Position numbers and translations under genes: made by a program. Positions 23,595-35,931 of a stretch of DNA of 64,000 nucleotides are shown here, in pieces. Numbering within the stretch: the first letter of the stretch is position 1; each line of letters opens with the position of its first letter. Origin of the DNA: Malachius bipustulatus. Lineage: Eukaryota > Arthropoda > Insecta > Coleoptera > Melyridae. Location of the stretch: contig OU342634.1 in NCBI GenBank assembly GCA_910589415.1, positions 20,953,144-21,017,143 on the forward strand, in the 5' to 3' direction. The notes below the pieces were generated by a model. The model worked only from the letters and a program-made list of their open reading frames with translations. It did not search any database and was not told the origin of the DNA.

Positions 23595-26500
23595 GAGGAG
23601 TTTGTCTCGATCAATAATAGGAGCTTTCCATCCGGATCGTTCCGGAAAGTTCCCAGGCATGAGTCTAGAACGCTGTCTGAGAATCCATGGGCCGGATTTG
23701 TGGTAGCCAAAAGATGAGCTGATCTAGTGTTATTAACTTATTAACTTGCAAACCGTAATAGTTACTGATGTCCGTCGGAAGTTATTAGTGAAATAAATGT
23801 TTTATTTTATTAACTGTTTTATTAACAGAGCACTAGAAGACTAAACAGAGCGTGGAGTGGGAGTGGGACGTCATTTCATATCAAACGCCATGCCAAAATT
23901 GCATAACCAATAAGCATCGATAGTCGGATGTGTCTTTGTAAGGTGGTGCGTTATTGAATAATATCACATTCTTATTAAAGCTGTATGATGATTTATGGAT
24001 AAAATATGAGAATGTCCATTAATGACTCGGACGTTTTTGATTCCTCGTGAATAATATACAACATTGAAACATTAACTTTTTCAATAGCAAATTCGTATAA
24101 AAATATATTGTGAAACAGAACATCAGAACAGTCACCAAAACAATAATTGTGTTTATTTAGATGTTTCAATGTAATTGCTTCAGGTTTGTATACAAATCGT
24201 CTTCTGGCACTTGTTGCATAATGTATACCGGGTGGCTGACCATACCTCTAGTACATACGACATTGCCTAATAATATAATTATTATTACCTACCTAATAAC
24301 AATACGTCAAAATACTTTCACAATAGCCAACAATTAACTTCGTTAACATAGAAACTATTTTGTATTATTGTTAAAGTCCTATTTACAGAGGTATGAAATG
24401 GTCCTCTACCTGAAACAATATAATCCAACATACGTTCAGAACAATAAACTTCAGAAATAAACTAAAGTAGAATCTTTCAGAAGTGTTTTTATTCATCATA
24501 GATTCTACAAAGTAAACGTCAACAACGTCAATTCTTCGATGATCATGTGATATCAAACTTTTCTTTCCTTTCTACGAAGGATGTATCACAAAAAAACTTT
24601 TATATCCTTTGTAGAAGTACGCCAAACGAGACAATAATAATTTTATCCGTGTCCTGATTGACGAATCTTGTGAGCATTGCCTCTGAGAGCTACGAAAATA
24701 GAGGAAAGATCACCCAAGTGAAAGGTTCGCTGTTGAAAGTTATCATCAGTGATAGCCCACCGAAAGCTAACCATCTGTTGCATGTTTCTATAATAGGACA
24801 CAATTCAAGAGGTGTTTTATTATCCTGAAATCTCAAGTTCAATCTGAAAAGCTGGATTGTTCTTTAATTTTATTTCAAAACCACTCATATATGGTAAATT
24901 ATTTGGAAAGTCAGGAAGGTAGTGTTTTTACAACTTTCGCGGCTGCCTCGAGAATAATTGAATGAAAGTTGTTCCCTGGCGCGTATGCAAAACAGCTATC
25001 CTCCAGGCAACACTCGTAAGCTCTTCTCGTGCATACTGCTTTGCTTTCCCACGCTATAACGATATTTTTCGCAACTATGGCAGTGCTGTCAGAATTCCAA
25101 GATATATAATATTCAATTTGCTAGGATCCCCCTGTAATATTACTTTTAAGGAGCAGGGAAAGGGGTATAGAGGGCGTTGCGTACAAATTGAGGCATCCTT
25201 GAGCCTCTTTCGACGGTGACCTGGCATAGCATGCGACGTGACGTGCATCCGAAGACCCCAGAAGTCAAACAAGGACCCGGCACGTCGCTGCGTTCTCTGG
25301 CAGGCCGCTACGGAGACGGCGGAGATCCCCAACTTATTCACTTATGCAAGATGATCTCGAAGGGACACTACTTGTGATGAGTGATAATGATTGAATATTA
25401 GAGGTAAGTATACCTAAATGTTCGTCACAAAATACGTTATAAAGACTTTCACACCAAAACGTTCTTTAAAAATAGAAGCATCTTTGATACCTACGTATAT
25501 ATTATACAAGCCAGATTTTTTTGTCTTAATAATGCTCAGTATATATATATAGATTTGTCTATAGATTCATAAAACGAATACCAGATCTTATCGTGGTATT
25601 AAATTTAGTACTGAGTAGACTTGACACATTGTATGGGAAAATATACTGCGAAATGTGAGTACCTACTTAAAACCCTCGAGGGTTATATTTTTCATCTTGC
25701 TTAGTTTTACCCTAGTTAGGTCCAAATTGTGACAACTTTGGCCGTTTCCATTTCACATCATTACCAGATCTAGGTTTATATGAAATCACCGTACCGTTAA
25801 CCACCGAAAAAAAGAATGACAAAAAAGTATACTATAGGCACAAGGTACGAAAAAAAAACTATAACTATATGCTAGCAGAATGCGACTGGTGAAATAGAGC
25901 AGAATACGTTGAGTATATTGAATCATCTGTATGTCCTTTTTTATGTCATTAACATAAACTGTTAATATTTTACAACTGAGCGCAAAGCTTATACAAACAG
26001 ATTTAAATTTAATGTGACTCATTTATAAGAGTTCCGTTTCTTCATTTTAATTTCCGCAACTCCAGAACGATGATCATATTAAAGCTGACTCCTGTGATTT
26101 TTTATTTTGATTACGATATGAACACAAGTCTGAGATAGTCCTAACAATATTGTTAAATGAATTATTATTAACAAATTTAAAAGAAAATGAATTTTACTAT
26201 AACCGTAGCTGTAGTAACAGGATTGAGATATTCAGAATGAACGCATAAACGAAAACTCTGTATAGCTTCAACTGAAAACTTCAATCCAAAGTTTATGCTG
26301 CTCAGAAGATACCGACACGGAAAAGTGACTTTTACGAGCTTCCATTGGAGACTTACATTTCTTTTATTAACCGTGATCTGATCCTGATACTGACGTAGTA
26401 ACAAATTAAAGTCTATTTTAAGCATAAGGTTCGCTTTATTGATGAAAAAATCTATTTCAATTATCAGTCTTAATTGAAGAGTTGCCGATACAAAAAAAAA

Positions 26501-28300
26501 ATCTTAATGGAAAAATAAATTGTCGCTACTGGTGATTTTTTTCCTAAGAAAATTATCTACCTATACTGTTAGATTGATAATGAGTAAAAGAAAACACAAC
26601 ATGATCTAGAAAGGATGGATCGTATTGCTTTCGTTGGCGATAGCGTTATTTTGTTACTTGTAACGATTACAATAGTGAAAGTTCTCTACATCTCCAATAT
26701 CTATTCACTTAGCATCAGCCCTTATGGGACAGAGACACAGTCATTGTATTATCCCTTTGCGCTAGGGTAATATGACACTAACCACCTTCTCCCTTGACAT
26801 TTGTCTCGTCCTGACTTACAGTGCCAATTGGAAATTTTATTCCTAAACTTTCAGAGACTGTTACCAACCCTTAATCCTATTAGGTTCGATCTGACCCTGA
26901 AGAAAGCGAGCTGAATGTAAATTAAGTACCTACTTCTCTAAACGTGATTTTATTACATCTTGAATTATCTATGGTCAAACAATTAAACAAAAAGCACTTA
27001 AAAAACACAAAAGAAATCTTCAGTTTAATTTAAATCAAATGTATTTCTACATACAACTAAAAAGCAAGTGTTATTTATTAATATTTTATTTAGGCTTAGG
27101 TTTGAGTACCTAATTTGGTTAAGGTTTAATAATAGGTTTAATAAAAATAATATGGTAAAAATTATGGGATAAGGGGTGAGGCTCAAATTAATTAAAATAA
27201 ATTAGTAAAGGCCAATATTATGAATAGGTTGGCATGTAGGGGCTACTTGCTGCACCCAAAAACATCCAACTTGCAGAGTGTTTTCCATGCCTAAACCCTT
27301 CTCTTATTTTCTAGGATTATTTTATGCACTCTCTTCAACAGGAACATCATTGTCGACAGCACCCAATTGACAGTCAGAAGTGTATACCTCGTCTTTGCTA
27401 GGAGCGGCTCAATGTCGCTCGATGGACTGTCGCTCTTCAAAACAATCATCCCTTACAAAAATGTTCAACAAAAAACATAACGTAGATATTTTATTATAAT
27501 AACATAATCAATTATTTTACTGTAAACAACTACTACCCTTGCATTAGATAATTTAAAGAGTAATACACATATTTAGTTATTACTCAGAAGAGTGCATTAA
27601 CATAATGAGTATTTAAAATATTTGAGAAGTGCAATAATAATTATGAGGACTAATGTACCTCTGATAAATCTCCCAAGATTTGAACCGACGATTATTAAAG
27701 TCACTATCTAGCATATAATCAAGCGATTACTTCGAATATTAAAGTTGCATAGCAAATGAAGCAATTACTTGAAACTATCTTTTAGGCGAGCTTTAATGAT
27801 GAATTCTGTTAATTTCTAGGCAAGAAGAAGCAATACATAATTTAGTAAGGAAAGATCGAGTCAAGCCATCTGCTTGCTATTCTGGATGCTTTCCAGCTTC
27901 GTTATCCAAGCAAGACATTTTAATTGTACCTCAGTATCTCAGTATAACATTTCGTTATGCGTTTATGTATATCCTATTACCAAGGTATCACCACAGATTT
28001 ATGCCACTATTTGCCTGGTAACACATCGGCAAAATATTCATACGTTAGAACTTAAGATAAAACACTGTTAATATGAATGGGTAATACTTAACGAAGCATA
28101 CTAGAATATTACGACCGATTCTACTATCTACGCTTCATCCGACAATGAAACTAACCTCAGTTTTTAGTGATTTTTATTATTTAGGCTGTTTAATAATTTA
28201 TACATATAAAAACTCTGCGGGATCTTCTAAAAATAAATCGTTTAGAGTAAGCCCTGGCAGCAAAGAGGTTGTTGTTTTAACTCTACCCACTTTTTACAAG
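23595..28300. other. Long non-coding stretch
   Basis: No gene or clear repeat over about 4.7 kb. A G+C-richer island at about 25150-25350 contains overlapping ORFs on both strands with no recognisable motif; it could be an eroded repeat or an unrecognised exon. Confidence 0.45.
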
Positions 28301-28310
28301 TTCTCCTTTA

Positions 28311-28690
28311 TGTGCCGTGCTCGCGGTCTCCCGAACTTTGGTGACTACTCTGGAGATGCGTCTCGGTCTTCAGCCATTCTAAAAAGTTTTCCTGCCTTGC
28401 GGATCCCTGTCCACCTCTAATATTCCTGAGCCATTACGTTTTTTTGCGGCCAACACCACGTTTTCCTGCTATTTTGCCCTTCATTATCTACAAGTTTGAA
28501 CAATTGATATTTTTCCCCGGCGCGCGAAACATGACCAACGTACTCGATTTTTCGACATAATGTTTTGCTATCAACTACCTTTCGTTATTTGCCCTTGAAG
28601 ACCCTCTTTGTCAGTCCATGGGATTCGTAGCATTCGTCGATGCATCCACATTTCAAGGGCTTCTTTTACAAATGGCAGCTCTTAATTGTG
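28311..28690 (-). pseudogene. Non-LTR reverse transcriptase C-terminal fragment
   Basis: Minus-strand translation in changing frames gives the tail that follows reverse transcriptase in a common insect family of endonuclease-reverse transcriptase elements: ALEMWMHRRMLRIPWTDK, then K(N/S)-YV/TLVGHV-like text (IEYVGHVSRAGEKYQLFKL), KIAGKRGVGRKK, WLRNIRGG and a terminal AEDRDA-like segment. Several frameshifts and stops interrupt it and the catalytic domains are absent; a 5'-truncated dead copy. Family recognition is from memory of the EMWM-RR-LRI and GKR-GRRK-WL patterns. Confidence 0.72.
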
Positions 28691-28699
28691 TTAGACTAG

Positions 28700-31600
28700 T
28701 TACAGTTACAGTTATCAAAACAATCAAGGAGCCTAATAAAATAGGTATTAATTTATCACTTCGTTGTTGAGTCCTTCCTGAATCATTCAAAGCCACAGTG
28801 GTTGTGGTAGCCTTATCTTTAGAATTAGCAGTGCATAGAAAAATTAAAAAATCCGTTGTGTTCCTGCTAGAACGCTTGAGGTTCTCAAAACCTGTTCATT
28901 GCTCTGTCACATACGCTCTGTCACGATAAGTCACTACTTCGCCCCCGTCGTCTTTCCAGTTCCTCGACCACTGCTTATCTTTTTATGTTTTGCTCTACGG
29001 AGAAAGTTGGACAGATTGATGTTCCAGCATAGATTCCAAAGATAACACAACTATCGAAATCGCTAATATCGAAGTTAGTAAGCAATAAATCCATACTTCG
29101 TAGCTAGTTGAAGACTTCCATCGTTAGATGGCGCGATAAGCTTATAGAATAATGAATTGTCGTATTTACGTAGACTCTGCCAATAATGAGATTAACATCA
29201 CGAAAACTGGTGTGTGGTTTGAAACATATCTATATCTGGACCGAGCATTTAAAATGGAAGAAGATTGGGCAAAACAAAAGTATTCACTTATTCAACAACC
29301 CTTGAATCGAAGATTCTTTAAGTTATTTAAGTTAAGTTCTTCCTATATTTGCGGACATCCTGGTGGCTATCCTGCATCAATTATAAATAACTAATGAATG
29401 TCCTTTAATCAAGTTTGATGGTGGTTTGTGCGCCACTGATAAAAACTCAACAGAAGTAATGGACTGGTTACGTTAAAAAATATAAAAGTCTTGTAGCAAT
29501 TTTTTTGTAAATAATGCACCAGCTGTATGTAATACGACTATAATATTATCTAAAAGCTTATCAAAAGGAAGAAACCTGAACTCAGCCAGTAGATACCTAT
29601 TACGAATAAACATTAGGTATCTAGTTGATTAAACTACAAATTTAGAACGAAATTTAACAAATTAAAAAACAAATCAATTAAACGAAAAGGATCCATGAAC
29701 AAGAGAAAAAATCAGTCAAATTCTCGCCAACCTAAGGAGTTCTTCAGGTCTACCGTTAAGAATTGCACTAGGTGTCTTCTGAGGTAAGATATGATATTTT
29801 GAAACTCGAGAAGAAAATCTTCTCATCTTCCATAGCGGATAATATTTAATATTTATTATGAAAAGCTAACGTTCTCTCAAGTTCCAGGTAACGTCAATGA
29901 TATAAATAGATTTAGAGAAGAAGAATGACAAGCTGCGTAAACATCTAAACATTAATTCAGTTTCGTATTTGTTTACTCGAGTTATTCAGCATCCTCTATA
30001 CTACACTCACTCTGTACTCATAGCCAAATTAATTGCATGAACGACAGCAAATGTAGTCACAACTACAATACAATTATAACAGGAGCGGTTCAACTCTGAC
30101 GAATAAAACATGGACCTATCAAGAAGGCTTACCCTGCAAAGACCTGAGGGCGAATTTCCCGACCGAATTAATTTCTGTTTCGGATTCAAGAAACTGTGCA
30201 ATGCTGTAGAATACTGAAATGCTTGTGACATTTAGTTCTGATGACATTTCTGGTGACATCGCCTATTGTGTCAGCATTTCACTAAAATAGGTAACTTTTC
30301 CTTTGTAGAGGAGAACGCGTGATACTAATGTCCTTGTTATATAAACGCAACAGGGAAGGTGTAATAGCATAAAGTCTAGTGAGTCATAGTTTTCTCTCAG
30401 GGCTTAACACCTTCAAACTGAAGTCAGACGGGTTTCGTTACGAAAATACATATTTGCGACAAAAGCGAATGAAACATAATAATAAATTTACTCATTACAA
30501 GATTCTATTCCTTTTATCACTTCTAATATAATTAAAAAATCCTAGACACAATAAATTTACGTCTTAATGTTTTAATTATACAATATTTGTATAATTAAAT
30601 AATAATACAATAATACACATAATATTGTATTTTCAAATTTGTTGTTCAACTCCAAATTAGATGAAGCGTAAATAATATCCTAAAAAAATCTTTTTAATCG
30701 CAGGCATTTTCTTACACGCAGAATGAATTTTACTTACTTCTAGTGAAATTTGTGATATTCAACTAATAAGTTCAGGAGTTTTTTTTTTTTTGATCTGTAA
30801 CAGATTTTAATTGGGTAGGTAGTTCTTTCATGTTTAGCCGAACTTCAAAAGATGATTGTATTTATCCCGAAGCGAAGTCTTGCATGTTTGTTTTCCTTTA
30901 AAAAGTGGACATAATTTAAACTGGCATAATATGAGAGCGTATATTAATTAGAGCTCACAACGACGTCAACGTGCGACAGCCAAAAAGACCATGAAAATAT
31001 AAATCATCGTATTTAATTATATGAGACAAAAGCTCTCTGTATATAGGACACAAATATGATACCTACGCATTATATCCGCACCGGGTGTTTGTTATGGGTT
31101 ATTTCTATATGGTTCTCTGAATTTTCCCAATTTTATAGATGAAGCTCTCTGAAATTTTTGCTGTTATAGATACTTCATAGATGAAGTTTCCCGTGATTTA
31201 ATAAGTACCTACAGCTCATAATTTATTGTTGTCCAATTTGTCGCGATTTACCCTTTTGCTTAATTAATTTAATTATACGTATAGTTTTCATATTTCTCTA
31301 ATTTCGATATTAGCTAGATATTAGATATATTACTCTTCTTTGCGTTGAGTGAATAGATTTGTGTTCGGCTGCTAAAGTCTGGTTACACTATCACAAAATA
31401 TTGTTTTCGGTTTATTTTCGGGGCAACGGTTCTTTCGCAATCAGTACGCAATTTCATAACCTGATGTGTTACTGTTCGGGTTACTGTTCCAGGGCAGGTT
31501 GATAATAATATTTAATGTTAATAAATAATTAATTAACTCATCAATTAAAATGATTAATTAATCAATTAATGAATTATTTAAAGTTGAAATTAATTTTAGA

Positions 31601-31880
31601 CAGATACAGACGCGTTGAGCGCCGCTTGAAATGAACTATTGACGTTGGCGTCAATTGAAACGAATTATTTTACCCTAGAGGGGAAAAATAACCGGTGAGA
31701 GCATGAGACAAATAAAATACAACAAGGGTCATGGATTGAGCTGTCAGTCTAAGAGGGTTCACAATAACAAGCAGGTCAGCAGAACAACAGGTACTCTTTA
31801 TTAAAAAAAAAAATCACAGTTGGTATTATCACAACGGAATTCTTGAGTGTGGTTAACAATTAATTAAACGCGAGCGTTGA
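28700..31880. other. Long non-coding stretch
   Basis: Only short unsupported ORFs. 30510-30640 is extremely AT-rich with palindromic ATAATTAAAT-type words. Confidence 0.5.
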
Positions 31881-32094
31881 GATCAGCCGAATGAATTGGT
31901 CTGATAAAAATGTATCAGCGAAGGCACTTATCTTCGGTTATTCTCTCCCGCTGGAAGATGGAGGGTTTTCAGCCGGGGGTACAGGAACTTCACAGGTTCG
32001 GCTGCGAGCTACGGTATATGTTAGTGCTCTGATGGTGAAAGCGGCAGCTCCGGTAGTCCAGGTGTGTTCCAAATGACCTAAAATAGTGTGCTCC

Positions 32095-32290
32095 AGTCTT
32101 GGCTGGTCGGAAAAATCTGGCTGGTCGAAAATAAGCTTGGCTGGTCGGAAAAACAATGACGGTCGGAAAAACAATGACGGTCGGAAAAACAATGACGGGT
32201 CGGAAAAAATCTTGGCTGGTCGGAAAAAGCAATCACTGGTCGGAAAAAGCAATCACTGGTCGGAAAAAAATCTGGGCTGGTCGGAAAAAG
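32095..32290. repeat. Minisatellite of GGTCGGAAAAA units
   Basis: About eleven imperfect units of 15-20 bp share the core GGTCGGAAAAA, in variants preceded by GGCT, TGAC or CACT (for example CAATGACGGTCGGAAAAA). Because the unit is not always a multiple of three, ORFs appear on both strands and in several frames; none is likely to be a gene. Confidence 0.9.
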
Positions 32291-32583
32291 CTAAAAGTTC
32301 AGTACGTATCAGACACACTCTAGATTGTATTCACGGTCCGATCGAGTCTGGCCTACCAAGGGTATATAAAATTACGTCCCATCCTCAAGAGAATTAAGAT
32401 CAACATGCGATCAACAAATTTTACATGCGGGTAGCCATTGAGCGAAACTCGATCGGATTACATGCTGTAATTAAAATAGCATATTGTATTAAAAGGAAAT
32501 ATGATCTGTATAATTCACGCGAAAATAAAGAAACCATTTTACGACACTCACCAAGCCAAAAACGTGGATGATGTTTCTAATAT

Positions 32584-32877
32584 TTGAACGGTAAATTCAA
32601 GACGCCATTACGGGTGAGGTATTCGCGACAGGTGTTTGGCGGAGACGGTCTTCCTTTCGCGATTCCAGGAGAGAAAAGAATCCGACAATTAAAAGTAGGA
32701 TCTCAAGTATCGGCGTACAGGATCGAAATTCGACAATCGAGGTTGACGAAACTCGAGGGCTCCAGCCGGGTACGTTTGCACCGCCGTCGACTGACCGAAC
32801 TAAAAGCTACCATCACTCACTTATGCGACGCGCGCAACGCGGTTGTCTACGGGTCGCTGGCATTTAGCCAGTAAGTA
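32584..32877 (+). other. Unrecognised CpG-rich ORF of about 96 codons
   Basis: An open frame in a stretch clearly richer in G+C and CpG than the region around it. The protein is basic, with RLTKLEGSSRVRLHRRRLTE in the middle. A GTAAGT splice-donor-like word occurs at its 3' end (CCAGTAAGTA at about 32869), which would suit an exon, but no acceptor or partner exon was identified. It could equally be a remnant of a retroelement gag start, because the preceding 31.7-32.5 kb has a promoter/poly(A)-like flavour (AATAAAG near 32525). I do not recognise the protein. Confidence 0.25.
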
Positions 32878-32880
32878 CAA

Positions 32881-34970
32881 AATGTACATCACAAAGTAAT
32901 GGACTAGCTGCTCTACCGTTTAAACCCAGATAAACATGTGTTTCATGGACAAGCTGAACTATTTTTGTGGGACCTAAGAAAATAAACATGTCGGGCGATT
33001 GGAGTGAAGTTCACTGGATATGGTACGATTAAGTCATATGTGACGTCATGCTAACCGTCCGAATTAAGATTTTTCATTTCACCAAACAATGTCAAACAGT
33101 TCAATTTCAAGGTGTAAACGAGCGTAAATTATTAAAGGAATCATTAAAGCAATGAATTGAACGGTTTAAGTCAGTTTGACAGCCACTGACAACTACATAA
33201 AATTTATTCACGTAATGACATTCTATCCTCTGTGTTGTGGACGTAAATTTCATTCAAAACCAATGTTGACGTATATTTATTTATGCGGGATGGAGTGTTT
33301 AGACAAACTTGACAGATTCTATGAGAACCACGTAAATGAAACAAACTAAATAGGATGTAATCAGAAGGATGTGTAGTCTTAATCGATACATATGATTCTT
33401 TTAAACTTAATCTTACTATAGTATATTATAGACTAATATTATGTATAATTGGCTCGATTGCTAGATTGTTGCAATCCAGGCAAGTGCAAGTAACCAAGAG
33501 TAGTGCAATAAGAACCAGAGTGGGTTCAGTGCGCACCAAAAAACGAAGAAATCACTATAAAGTGGTTTGTTTATGAGTAAAAATAGTGATGAGTAAATTG
33601 TGCAAAAATATTTTTCAACGATCTTTAAAACATTCTCTAGACTTCTTATAACATGATGATTAGTGCCAGGCGAATATCCCATACCAGTACGTACCCAAAA
33701 GCGTATCATTATGGGACTACTATGCACTTGCAGAAAAGTAAAAATACATAATTAGAATTTTCCTAATAAACACAAGATCTTAATGGCTTTGTTTATAGGA
33801 GTTAGTGGCACCCTGAAAATATTTTTCTCTCAATGTAAACGTGCAAAAATAAAAAAAAATCGAAAATTTTTATAATAATTGCCTGCATAATATGTACCTA
33901 GATTGTATATCACTAAACTTAATAATAAATTCCGACTCTACGGAGCAACGAAAACATACTATTTATTGTAAATATCCGTTTTAGATACCTTTCACGTCAA
34001 TGTTTTAGTTTGCAGTTGTGATAAGAATTTTTGTCCGTTCAGTAATCGGCTGTATTAAATAATAAAGCCTTCTTTTTGTTACCATCTTATATAGTTTCAA
34101 AAGTATGTTCACACAAATGTGTTTTATAAAAAAAAATTGCACGACATGTACAGGTAAATTGGAAGTTGCATGAGCTGTACAATAATAATTACGATTTACA
34201 CCAATAGTCGTAGAATAAAGACATAAACCGCAATCACTCCCATACCTTGAGCATTGTGATTAAGATAAGTTTAACATTCTAGAATAAAATTTGCAATTTG
34301 GATTATGAAATATGACTCAATGTTGCCAAGCAGAGGAAAAATAAGGCTTAATCTACATAACATCGGGTAGGTATTGGAAAATTCACTATCAGTCGAACTT
34401 TCGAAATGGCACATATTCTGAAAAATATAATACAGTTTATCTAAACGTGTGCTTGTCGGAGAGTATCTGCCTTGAATCGCAATATTGGGAACACCGTGGG
34501 GGTTTTTTAATCGGCGTGTCACATCCAACCCGCATTTCGTCTGTATCTGATTCAAAGTGCAAATTTCAGGGGTGGCTCGCCCCCTGCTAAAAACCGAACC
34601 ACCACCACCACATACGACTGACTCATGTATATGTTAACCGGTTTGAATCATTATATCAGAAATTGATATGAAATGAGCATTGCGTGTGCATTTCCTGGAA
34701 CAAATATGTCTATCCTGATTTATGAACTTAGGGAATATTATTGTTTTAAGGGCGTAGTTTATCATCTGCCCTTCATCGTTTTCATTGTGCACGAGGATGA
34801 TGAATTGCTAGTCATATAAATGTATAAGTCACTCAACAGTGACAAGCAGAATGAATGTTGGGAAATTAAAATGCTTAATGGAGATTTTGATAGGGTAGGT
34901 CCTGGTTCAATCAATGATATTACTTTGAGCCGCGGGGGCGGTAATTAATTTTTTCCTGACGAATATATTT
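32881..34970. other. Non-coding stretch
   Basis: No gene or clear repeat recognised; AT-rich with short ORFs only. Confidence 0.5.
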
Positions 34971-35931
34971 TAACAGGGTGTTAGAAATTAATAGGTCAGG
35001 CTCATGATCACAGATTATTTGGTCAAAAATAACCATGCCGTTTTCCATTTAGGCGCCACTCTTTCATCAAGATACAGGATCTGAGAGTTACATTTTAAAA
35101 GAATTTTTTTATTAATGTCTCCGTTAATCTTCAAGACATTCAGTTTAAGTTTTGCATAAATTTCTTTCTCACCACAATACACATTTTTCTTGCTTTATTT
35201 CACACATAATCGAAGCGCGAGTGGAGATAACGGGGGTTGGAGAATACGTTGAGTCCCCTGAGCTTTTTCCTGTTCCTGCGTACGCCTCTGGCTAGAAGGT
35301 ATTGTTTTTTAGATCAAGCATTAATTTCTAGTATTTTTTCACTCTTGTGAAATTTTGATACAGGGCTTGGTTTAAGAGATATTGCAACTTATTTGATTAT
35401 GAGTCAATGATCAACCACCTGTTATAGGCTATGTCTAGAACTTCAGATTGTAATTTTTTTTTGTTGAAAATTATAACTTTAAGTGAGTTACGAGGTGATA
35501 AAATGTAAGTTCTGTATCAAAATTTTATAAGAGTAAAAAAAATAATGGAAATGGATAGAAATTGATCCAAAAATAATACCTTCGAACCAGAGGCATAAGC
35601 AGGAAAATGTTGGGGGGTCGACGTGCTCTCCAACCCTCGTTACCTCGGCTAGCGCTTCTGGTCTCTGTGAACAAAATCTAGCAAAAATTTGTGTCGTCAT
35701 GAGAAAGAGATTTGTTCAAAATATCTTGAAGATCAACGGAGATATTAATGAAAACTTCTTTTAAAATTTTACTTTGACACCCTGTATTTTGAAAGGGGAG
35801 CACCCTTTCAAGATAAAATACACCCATTTTTAAATGAAAAATGGCACGAGGAAAGTCTCATTATTTTTGGCCAAATAATCTGTGGCCAAGAGCACAAGAG
35901 CTTGACCTACTGATTTCTGACAGCCTGTTTT
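34971..35931. mobile_element. Fold-back element with about 400-bp imperfect arms
   Basis: Left and right halves are inverted copies around a centre near 35440. Landmarks in mirror order: AACAGGGTGTTAGAAATTAA and its complement at 35915-35931; ACAGATTATTTGG; ATACAGG; TCTCCGTTAATCTTCAAGA; AACG(A/G)GGGTTGGAGA; GCCTCTGG. Divergence between arms is considerable (old), and the inner part includes a second TACAGGGTG word. No transposase. The ORF at 35488-35700 lies inside the arm and is not a gene. Confidence 0.75.

Noticed and set aside
23640..23652. Perfect heat-shock-element word TTCCGGAAAGTTC
   Set aside because: A 9-fixed-base word is expected about once per two windows of this size by chance, and no TATA box or gene follows.
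24962..25341. Overlapping 85- and 88-codon ORFs in a G+C-richer island
   Set aside because: No motif, no splice sites fitting an exon, and open on both strands; kept only as a compositional note.
31938..32397. Overlapping ORFs of 80-104 codons with repeated peptide units on both strands
   Set aside because: They arise from the minisatellite; both strands and several frames are open over the same repeats.
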